Positions 1 through 4,873 of a stretch of 5,955 nt of DNA are shown in pieces. Below the pieces are notes generated by a model. It saw only the letters and a program-made list of their open reading frames with translations. It was not told the origin of the DNA and searched no databases. Source of the DNA: CAJXOW01 sp964421495 (GTDB lineage: Bacteria > Bacteroidota > Rhodothermia > Balneolales > Balneolaceae); NCBI GenBank assembly GCA_964421495.1, contig CAYQXO010000144.1, forward strand, positions 1-5,955, given 5' to 3'. A program made the translations under genes and the position numbers. The stretch's first letter is position 1; the number at the start of each line of letters is the position of its first letter.

Positions 1-697
1 CCCGGGATGATCGGCGATTTTCAACTTTGGCCCAACTCGTCCCCCCCGCTCCGGCCACGTCTATGGCATTCACTCCCCCCCTGATGAGCCGCAAAGCCAC
101 TTCTCCATTAATGCCTGCCCCGGTTTCCTTGACTATAACGGGAACCGGCGATCGGTTGACCAGGGTCTCTATGCCGTCGGCAATGCCCTCGAAATTCCGG
201 TCACCCTCGGGTTGCATTAATTCCTGCAGCGAATTTAAGTGAACGATAACCGCATTCGCCTCAATGGAGTCGATGATACGATTCATAGCTTTTTTGTCCA
301 ACCCGCCTATTAGCTGTGTTCCCCCTATATTCGAAGCGATAAAAGCACTCGGAGCCTCCCTGCGTACCACGTTAAAACTTTCTTCCGTACTTGAATCTTC
401 CAGCAGAATGCGTTGACTGCCCACTCCAAAGGGGATATTGTATTTTTCACACAGGGCCGCTATTATTGCATTGACAGAACCTGCCTCGACATTCCCTCCC
501 GTCATGGACGATAAAAAAAGCGGGAAAGCAAATGTACGATCCAGCAAACGGGCCTCCGTATTGACGGATTCCAAATCCTGTTCCGGCAATGCATTATGCC
601 TGAATTCAAACCGATCAAATCCTGTCACTCGATCATAACCAACCTCTTCTTCCGTTGTGATCCGTACATGCTCTTTTTTTCGGTCGTGTATACTCAT
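1..697 (-). CDS. fni: Type 2 isopentenyl-diphosphate delta-isomerase (IDI-2), partial: C-terminus beyond the left edge
   Basis: This enzyme interconverts isopentenyl diphosphate and dimethylallyl diphosphate, the two C5 units of isoprenoid synthesis. The type 2 family is a cytosolic TIM-barrel enzyme that needs reduced FMN, Mg2+ and NAD(P)H. I translated the minus strand by hand from ATG at 697; it stays open for 232 codons to base 1, about two thirds of the usual 340-350 residues. Family signatures appear in order: an N-terminal RKKEH substrate-binding stretch (residues 6-10), SSMTGG (63-68), VGSQR (92-96), HLNSLQE (153-159), PEGDRNF (163-169), VKETGAGI (189-196) and AGAGGTSWAKVEN (215-227). 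By family knowledge His153, Asn155, Gln158 and Glu159 match the conserved Mg2+/substrate residues, Gln158 being the catalytic glutamine. The gene starts 32 bases after the dehydrogenase stop, so the two are probably co-transcribed. No clear Shine-Dalgarno sequence precedes the ATG; in-frame TTG and CTG codons lie just upstream, but ATG gives the usual N-terminus. No frameshift is seen. Confidence 0.93.
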   Translation of the reverse strand, partial: MSIHDRKKEHVRITTEEEVGYDRVTGFDRFEFRHNALPEQDLESVNTEARLLDRTFAFPLFLSSMTGGNVEAGSVNAIIAALCEKYNIPFGVGSQRILLEDSSTEESFNVVRREAPSAFIASNIGGTQLIGGLDKKAMNRIIDSIEANAVIVHLNSLQELMQPEGDRNFEGIADGIETLVNRSPVPVIVKETGAGINGEVALRLIRGGVNAIDVAGAGGTSWAKVENRRSSR

Positions 698-729
698 CTT
701 TATGCAATTCAACAGGTTATATATTTCTA

Positions 730-1482
730 TTAAACCATATACGAGCCTGCATTGATATGGAATGTAGTTCCGGTCATGTGTCGGCCTTTCCCCCGGGCCA
801 GAAAATGAACCAATTGAGCTATCTGTTCCGGGGGAGTAATTTCATCCAGGGAGTTATCCCTGGTTAGATAGGAATTTCCGTACACCTGTTTCACCTCCGC
901 AGCCATATCGGTATCCACAAATCCCGGAGCGATGGTATACGCAGTTATTTCCCGGGAGCCATAGCTTCGGGCAATCGACTTGGTAAAAGCAGCAAGTCCC
1001 CCTTTTGAAGCGGCATAGGCTGCAAATTCCCCGGTATCGCCCCGATAAGCCGCCCGTGAAGAGATATTGATTATAATCCCGGAAACGTCCGCTTCTTCCG
1101 ACCATCTGTTCAAGGCCCATTTACAAATCATGGCAGGCGCCTGAAGGTTAATGAGCAGAGTCCGTTTCCAATTTTTCAACCAGTCGGCATCTTGTAATGA
1201 AAAAGAGGCCTCTTCTGATATGCCGGCATTATTGACAATAACATTGGGGGAATCCTCATCCTGGAAAAGAGGTAAAATGGATTCTCGCAGGTCATCCAGG
1301 GAGGATAAGTCCGCCTTTATTCCCTGGAATTGATCAGACTGGCTCACCGGTTCGGGCATAGAGGTATTGTAATAGGTTCCAAATACCCTAATAGAGGAAT
1401 CCAGCAGTTTATTCGTGATACTTTTACCGATACCACGCGAGGCGCCGGTAACTAAAACCACAGGGTCGAATGAGGTATCCAT
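730..1482 (-). CDS. FabG-like short-chain dehydrogenase/reductase (SDR)
   Basis: A classical SDR oxidoreductase of 250 residues, a single Rossmann domain and close to the 244 of E. coli FabG. Visible motifs: TGASRGIG cofactor loop (12-19), D58 ahead of the adenine-contacting region, NNAG (84-87), Asn112, ISS with catalytic Ser142, YAASK with Tyr156 and Lys160, and PGFVDTDM near 195. The complete Asn-Ser-Tyr-Lys tetrad suggests an active enzyme. The strand after the first beta-alpha unit reads GTYYNT with no acidic residue, which fits NADP(H) better than NAD(H); that is inference. It resembles 3-oxoacyl-ACP reductase, but FabG-like SDRs reduce many substrates and nothing here fixes the substrate. 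Start choice: the frame stays open to an ATG at 1521, but that codon lies inside the terminator hairpin and the extra residues would be encoded by its T-tract. ATG 1482 has a TAAGG element 5 bases upstream and places the Rossmann motif at the normal distance. It is followed 32 bases later by fni. Confidence 0.92.
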   Translation of the reverse strand: MDTSFDPVVLVTGASRGIGKSITNKLLDSSIRVFGTYYNTSMPEPVSQSDQFQGIKADLSSLDDLRESILPLFQDEDSPNVIVNNAGISEEASFSLQDADWLKNWKRTLLINLQAPAMICKWALNRWSEEADVSGIIINISSRAAYRGDTGEFAAYAASKGGLAAFTKSIARSYGSREITAYTIAPGFVDTDMAAEVKQVYGNSYLTRDNSLDEITPPEQIAQLVHFLARGKGRHMTGTTFHINAGSYMV

Positions 1483-1487
1483 AATAG

Positions 1488-1492
1488 CCTTA
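1488..1492 (-). promoter_or_regulatory. Shine-Dalgarno-like site deciding the SDR start
   Basis: The minus strand reads TAAGG and then five bases before ATG at 1482. It is the only convincing ribosome-binding site in the window and supports the 1482 start over the longer start at 1521. Most other genes here have no purine-rich element, as is common in Bacteroidota-like bacteria. Confidence 0.5.
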
Positions 1493-1510
1493 TTTTCATT
1501 TGTGGATAAT

Positions 1511-1543
1511 AAAAAAACCACCGTATAAATCGTTACGGTGGTT
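1511..1543 (-). terminator. Rho-independent terminator ending the SUF operon
   Basis: On the minus strand a perfect 10-bp stem has its 5' arm AACCACCGTA at 1543-1534, an 8-base loop at 1533-1526 and its 3' arm TACGGTGGTT at 1525-1516. The arm runs into five more T residues (1515-1511), giving seven T in a row. The stem starts 58 bases after the DUF2480 stop codon. On the plus strand no T-tract follows, so it works in one direction only. It separates the SUF genes from the SDR-fni pair. Confidence 0.88.
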
Positions 1544-1555
1544 CCGCTTCCTGCA

Positions 1556-1585
1556 CTAATACGAGTTGCTCAAAATTCCTGCCAA
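1556..1585 (-). promoter_or_regulatory. Weak candidate promoter for SDR-fni, upstream of the terminator hairpin
   Basis: The minus strand carries TTGGCA (1585-1580), an 18-base spacer and TATTAG (1561-1556), matching the sigma70 consensus at 5/6 and 4/6. A transcript from here would cross the terminator hairpin before the SDR gene, so the hairpin would act as an attenuator in its leader. Such matches arise easily by chance and Bacteroidota-type promoters differ from the E. coli consensus, so this is only a candidate. Confidence 0.18.
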
Positions 1586-1600
1586 TTCGACCTATAAATA

Positions 1601-2137
1601 CTATTTATCTTTCCTGCTCTTTCGGGGTTGTTTATATATAGGGACGTTGGAACAGGCTTCACCATACATCAATTTTTTAACACCGGCATCCAAGAGTTTC
1701 TGCGTAGCTTGGACATACACCTGTTCCGGAACTTGAATTTCGCTGCAACCTTTCAACAACACGAAGGCTCCTTCATATTCACTCCAGTCGACCTCTTCCA
1801 TATTCCGCCGAAACAGCTCGTAACGCATTGAGGTTTTCGAACCAAAAAACACTTCTTCGGCCGTTCCATGAGCCTTTTGGGCAACCAGCATATAGGCCCA
1901 CGTAGCTATAATTGCATCCGTGGAGCAGAACACCCTCAAATACGTATTTCGGTACTGACTCCAATCGTGATCCTCGATATGCTGCCGGTACTCCTGCTCT
2001 TTCAGCATGAGACCTTCATACAAAAAATCCTTGATATCCAGTTCCGCTACAGGAGTGTCATCGTGGAACTGCTGCAGATCTATCGTCTCCAGCTTGGATT
2101 GTTTGATTTTATTGACGATGGGACCTTCTTCGGGCAT
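1601..2137 (-). CDS. DUF2480 family protein, function unknown, last gene of the SUF operon
   Basis: A 178-residue soluble protein with no signal peptide or membrane segment, recognised as DUF2480 from its conserved blocks: IVNKI at the N-terminus (7-11), LDIKDFLYEGLMLKE (33-47), HDWSQY (57-62), FCSTDAIIATWAYM (70-83), LLKGCSE (127-133), VPEQVYV (136-142) and GEACSNVPIYK (159-169). Its only three cysteines, Cys71, Cys131 and Cys162, all fall inside these blocks, and two of the blocks share a Cys-Ser pair with Cys131-Ser132. The tail after Tyr168 is short and lysine/arginine-rich. The family has no assigned function that I know of; from memory it occurs mainly in Bacteroidota and relatives, often near Fe-S assembly genes. 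Its place here, 23 bases after the A-type carrier stop and just before the terminator, points to a role in Fe-S biogenesis, which is inference from context. No Shine-Dalgarno sequence is visible; ATG 2137 is the only sensible start. Confidence 0.88.
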   Translation of the reverse strand: MPEEGPIVNKIKQSKLETIDLQQFHDDTPVAELDIKDFLYEGLMLKEQEYRQHIEDHDWSQYRNTYLRVFCSTDAIIATWAYMLVAQKAHGTAEEVFFGSKTSMRYELFRRNMEEVDWSEYEGAFVLLKGCSEIQVPEQVYVQATQKLLDAGVKKLMYGEACSNVPIYKQPRKSRKDK

Positions 2138-2160
2138 TGAAATAAAGGGGGTTTTTAAAA

Positions 2161-2499
2161 TTAAACGGCAAAGGATTCGCCGCAGGAACAGGTGCGACTT
2201 GCATTTGGATTGTGGAAATGGAAGCCCTCCCCATTCAATCCGTCGGTATAATCCAGCTCGGTTCCGGCAATATAGAGGAAGCTGCGCATATCCACCACGA
2301 GCCGGATACCGTTATCCTCGAGTTCACGATCGTCATTCTCCTCTTTGACTCCTTCTTCATCGAAATCAAGTTCATATGTCAACCCCGAACAACCACCGCT
2401 CACAATACCTACGCGCAACGGCACGTCGTCCGATAAATTCTGCTCTTCCCTGATTTTATGGATGCGCTCTGCGGCGCGATCACTGATTGTTATAGACAT
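2161..2499 (-). CDS. sufA: A-type Fe-S cluster carrier (SufA/IscA/ErpA, HesB family)
   Basis: A 112-residue A-type carrier, which accepts a cluster from the SufBCD scaffold and passes it to apoproteins in the cytosol. The three family cysteines are present in their usual setting: Cys37 in SGGCSGL (34-40), and Cys104 and Cys106 in the C-terminal CSCG (104-107). The N-terminal ITISDRAAERI (3-13), LRVGIVSGG (28-36) and FHFHNPNAS (93-101) also fit the family, and the length is normal. The middle (residues 45-62) is notably acidic, rich in Asp and Glu. Subtyping among SufA, IscA and ErpA is not safe from sequence alone; the symbol follows the operon context. The gene starts 62 bases after the Rieske stop and ends 23 bases before the DUF2480 start. 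The ATG further upstream, near 2516, is out of frame, so ATG 2499 is the start. Confidence 0.95.
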   Translation of the reverse strand: MSITISDRAAERIHKIREEQNLSDDVPLRVGIVSGGCSGLTYELDFDEEGVKEENDDRELEDNGIRLVVDMRSFLYIAGTELDYTDGLNGEGFHFHNPNASRTCSCGESFAV

Positions 2500-2561
2500 A
2501 TAGGGATTGTGCTCATCCGATTTAATAGTAGGTTCCGGAAAGCAAAACGAGCGGGAAATAT

Positions 2562-2873
2562 TTATTCCACATATACAAACAGTTTCCCGTCTTCCACTTC
2601 CGTTTTGAAAGTATCAACATCCTCAAAGGCCGGGGGAGTCAAGGCTTCTCCCGTTTTGATATTAAAACGGGCCTGATGCCGGGGGCATTCGACCTCCTCC
2701 CCGTCCACCGTACCACCGGTCAGTACTCCTCCATCGTGGGTACAAACGTCTTCGATAGCATAAAACTGACCGTCGACGTTAAATACTGCAATATCCGTGT
2801 TTCCTTTAAATACGGTTCGATACTCACCTTCACCGAATTCTTCCACTTCGTCTACAAATACTTTGTCGGCCAT
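2562..2873 (-). CDS. Small Rieske-type [2Fe-2S] ferredoxin
   Basis: A 103-residue single-domain Rieske protein with no signal or membrane anchor, so probably a soluble cytosolic electron carrier. The cluster ligands are complete: Cys44-x-His46 in CTHDGG and Cys63-x-x-His66 in CPRHQARF, 16 residues apart, followed by the usual FNIKTGEA turn (70-77). The layout matches the ferredoxin component of non-haem iron dioxygenases and NirD-like proteins rather than the Rieske subunit of cytochrome bc complexes, which is longer and membrane-anchored. No oxygenase subunit lies nearby. It sits between Nfu (49 bases upstream) and the A-type carrier (62 bases downstream), so it is likely co-expressed with Fe-S assembly. 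It may supply electrons for cluster assembly or transfer, or be an early client; both are inferences. It is strongly acidic, as usual for ferredoxins. ATG 2873 is preceded by an A-rich leader without a Shine-Dalgarno sequence. Confidence 0.93.
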   Translation of the reverse strand: MADKVFVDEVEEFGEGEYRTVFKGNTDIAVFNVDGQFYAIEDVCTHDGGVLTGGTVDGEEVECPRHQARFNIKTGEALTPPAFEDVDTFKTEVEDGKLFVYVE

Positions 2874-2922
2874 AAAAACTTTTTTTTGATGTAAGAGATG
2901 AATAGCATGCGGAATCCGAACG

Positions 2923-3474
2923 CTACACGTTTTTAACGGATATATTCGGATCGATGCGCTTCACCATGCTTTCAATGGCGTAGAGCGTACCGGTTGTAGC
3001 TGTTGGACAGGTTCCACAAGCGCCCTGGTAATGGACTTTCAGAGTATCCTCCTCAAGCCCGATCACTTTGAGACCGCCACCGTCCGCTAACAAATAGGGA
3101 CGTACTTGCTCGTCAAGCATCTGGTTAATCTGTTGCAGGCGGGGATCGTCGGAGTCCTTGGCCTCTTCACTTACATGTACATTTTCATCTTCCTCAGCAT
3201 CAAACTGGGGTTTGGCTTCCCGTATGGGAGGAGCAAGTTTACGCAGCAGATCGGACCATACCGCTTCGCCGTCCTGCGTTACGGTTACATACTTATCGAC
3301 ATAATACACATTGATCACATGGTCGATGGCAAACAGGGAGGCAGCCAGATCATCATCTCCGACTTCATTTGCACTTTCGTATGATTTCGTAACGCCCTGC
3401 GTCAGCGGTTCGTCGAGGACAAAACGCATGGCATCGGGATTGGGAGTTCTTTCAATCTCTTTGATCTTGGGCAT
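2923..3474 (-). CDS. nfu: Two-domain Nfu-type Fe-S scaffold/carrier protein
   Basis: A 183-residue protein built like mitochondrial NFU1. An N-terminal Nfu_N domain (about residues 5-88) starts with the typical ERTPNPDAMRF (8-18) and contains AIDHVINVYYVDKYVTVT (49-66). A short acidic linker follows (about 90-111, rich in Glu and Asp). A C-terminal NifU domain (about 113-183) contains VRPYLLADGGG (124-134) and the cluster-binding CGTC motif with Cys153 and Cys156. Nfu proteins hold a [4Fe-4S] cluster, usually bridged between two subunits by this CxxC pair, and deliver it to target enzymes. It is not an IscU/SufU scaffold: the three-cysteine IscU domain is absent, so it would not be expected to replace SufE or SufU as the sulfur acceptor. 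It lies 142 bases after sufS, the widest gap in the operon, and may have its own promoter. No Shine-Dalgarno sequence is evident before ATG 3474. Confidence 0.94.
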   Translation of the reverse strand: MPKIKEIERTPNPDAMRFVLDEPLTQGVTKSYESANEVGDDDLAASLFAIDHVINVYYVDKYVTVTQDGEAVWSDLLRKLAPPIREAKPQFDAEEDENVHVSEEAKDSDDPRLQQINQMLDEQVRPYLLADGGGLKVIGLEEDTLKVHYQGACGTCPTATTGTLYAIESMVKRIDPNISVKNV

Positions 3475-3535
3475 GATACGTGCTCGTTTTTTTAATTCAC
3501 CGTTTCTGTTAGCTAAACGTCGGTGGTTGGTCCGT

Positions 3536-3566
3536 ATTATATATTATATAATTTCACAATTGTCTA
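3536..3566 (-). promoter_or_regulatory. Candidate internal promoter over an AT-rich palindrome, ahead of nfu
   Basis: Within the sufS-nfu gap the minus strand has TAGACA (3566-3561), 17 bases, then TATATA (3543-3538); an exact TATAAT lies two bases further on (3541-3536), at spacing 19. The element overlaps a perfect 17-base palindrome at 3536-3552, with 8-base arms around one central base. Transcription from here would give a leader of about 55-60 bases before nfu. The site could be an internal promoter or an operator. The rest of the 142-base gap shows no ORF of note and no T-tailed hairpin. Confidence 0.3.
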
Positions 3567-3616
3567 ACGTATACCTTGATATCAATTCCATGAAAATAAA
3601 GCTTTCAGCGGAGCGT

Positions 3617-4873
3617 TTAGCCGAAAATTTCTTTTACCTTGACCAGCCCTTGAACCAGGCGATCAATATCCTCTTTCGTATTATAAAAAGCCAGCGAAGC
3701 CCTCGAGGTGGCCGGTACATTGAATTTATCCATTACCGGCTGTGCACAGTGGTGTCCGGTCCGAACAGCAATGCCTTGTTCATTCAGCAATGTGCCGATG
3801 TCATGAGCGTGTATCTCATCAAATACAAAAGATAAGACCGACGCTTTATGCGGGGCGGTGCCCAATATGTTTAATCCATCTATTTCATTCAGTTTTTGGG
3901 TGCCGTACTCGAGCAATTCCTTTTCATAGGACTGTATATTGTTCATCCCGATATCGCTTAGGTAATCAACAGCGGCTCCCAGTCCTATTCCCGCGGATAT
4001 GGGGGGCGTTCCCGCCTCGAGTTTGTGCGGCAGATCGTCGTAGGTAGTTTCTTCAAAGGTCACCCTGTCGATCATCTCTCCGCCCCCTTTGTATGGCTCC
4101 ATGATCTCAAGCCACTTCTTTTTCCCATACAGGATTCCGATGCCGGTGGGACCTACCATTTTATGCCCCGAAAACGCATAAAAATCGCAGTCGAGGTTCT
4201 GTACGTCAACTGATTGATGAGGTACGGCCTGCGCTCCATCCACCAGAACCGGCACATCGGCCTCATGAGCTTTATCTACGATCCTGCGGATCGGGTTGAC
4301 CGTGCCGAGAGCATTTGAAACGTGGGTAATTGCAAGGAGAACAGTACGATCATTCAGCAGCGTATCGAGCGATGCAAGATCCAGTTCCCCCTTCTCGTCA
4401 ATGGGTATAACTTTAAGCTTGATTCCCGTCTGCTTGCGAATAAGTTGCCAGGGGACAATATTCGCATGATGCTCCATTTCAGACAATATGATCTCATCCC
4501 CCGTTTGAAAATGGGAAGCTGCTAACCCCCGCGCTACCAGGTTAATTGCTTCCGTGGTGCCGGTAGTATAGATAACCTCCTCTTTGGAGGGAGCATTGAT
4601 AAAAGAACGCACTTTTTCGCGCGCTCCTTCATAAGCGTCCGTAGCCTTCTGACTAAGGGAGTGAACCCCGCGATGCACATTGGAGTGTTCCCCGGTGTGA
4701 TATGCATTGATTCGGTCGATCACCGGCTGCGGCATCTGACTCGATGCCGCATTGTCCAGGTACACCAGCGGCTGGCCATTCATCTCCTGGTCCAGGACTG
4801 GAAAATCATTCCGAAGCTTGGCAAAATCAACTTCGGTACCCGGTTGAGTTGTCTCGTCGTTGGTCTGGATCAT
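3617..4873 (-). CDS. sufS: Cysteine desulfurase SufS (group II, PLP-dependent)
   Basis: SufS converts L-cysteine to L-alanine and holds the released sulfur as a persulfide on its catalytic cysteine, supplying sulfide for cluster assembly in the cytosol. The 418 residues are a complete class V aminotransferase fold, slightly longer than the E. coli enzyme (406). Visible sites: YLDNAASSQ (38-46), the TTGTTEAINLV phosphate-binding loop (103-113), MEHHAN with PLP-stacking His135 (133-138), DGAQ with Asp212 and Gln215, FSGHKMVGPTG with PLP-lysine Lys238, and RTGHHCAQP with catalytic Cys376 and Arg371. The short loop around Cys376 and the RxGHHC context mark group II (SufS) rather than group I (IscS/NifS). 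The start overlaps the sufD stop in an ATGA arrangement, which suggests translational coupling and confirms ATG 4873. Group II enzymes need a SufE or SufU partner for good activity; none is encoded in the window. Confidence 0.97.
   Translation of the reverse strand: MIQTNDETTQPGTEVDFAKLRNDFPVLDQEMNGQPLVYLDNAASSQMPQPVIDRINAYHTGEHSNVHRGVHSLSQKATDAYEGAREKVRSFINAPSKEEVIYTTGTTEAINLVARGLAASHFQTGDEIILSEMEHHANIVPWQLIRKQTGIKLKVIPIDEKGELDLASLDTLLNDRTVLLAITHVSNALGTVNPIRRIVDKAHEADVPVLVDGAQAVPHQSVDVQNLDCDFYAFSGHKMVGPTGIGILYGKKKWLEIMEPYKGGGEMIDRVTFEETTYDDLPHKLEAGTPPISAGIGLGAAVDYLSDIGMNNIQSYEKELLEYGTQKLNEIDGLNILGTAPHKASVLSFVFDEIHAHDIGTLLNEQGIAVRTGHHCAQPVMDKFNVPATSRASLAFYNTKEDIDRLVQGLVKVKEIFG

Noticed and set aside
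27..638. Plus-strand ORFs of 66-71 residues at the left end
   Set aside because: The minus strand here encodes a clear type 2 isopentenyl-diphosphate isomerase with all its motifs, so these are antisense shadows.
1..697. Reading the left-edge gene as another FMN TIM-barrel enzyme, such as IMP dehydrogenase or lactate oxidase
   Set aside because: The HLNxxQE, PEGDRNF and GGTSWAKVEN motifs together are specific to type 2 isopentenyl-diphosphate isomerase.
854..1120. 88-residue minus-strand ORF inside the SDR gene
   Set aside because: It lies wholly within the SDR reading frame in another frame and has no recognisable motif. The SDR frame carries all the catalytic residues.
2874..2922. Short inverted repeat (CGGA/TCCG) and A-rich run between nfu and the Rieske gene as a terminator
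   Set aside because: The stem is only 4 bp, and the downstream homopolymer on the coding strand is A, not T.
3536..3552. AT palindrome between sufS and nfu as a transcription terminator
   Set aside because: The stem is A/T only and would be very weak, and no T-tract follows it on the minus strand.
3311..3835. 174-residue plus-strand ORF spanning the nfu start, the intergenic gap and the sufS end
   Set aside because: It is antisense to two well-supported genes, has low-complexity and unusual composition, and no domain I recognise. It looks like chance openness.
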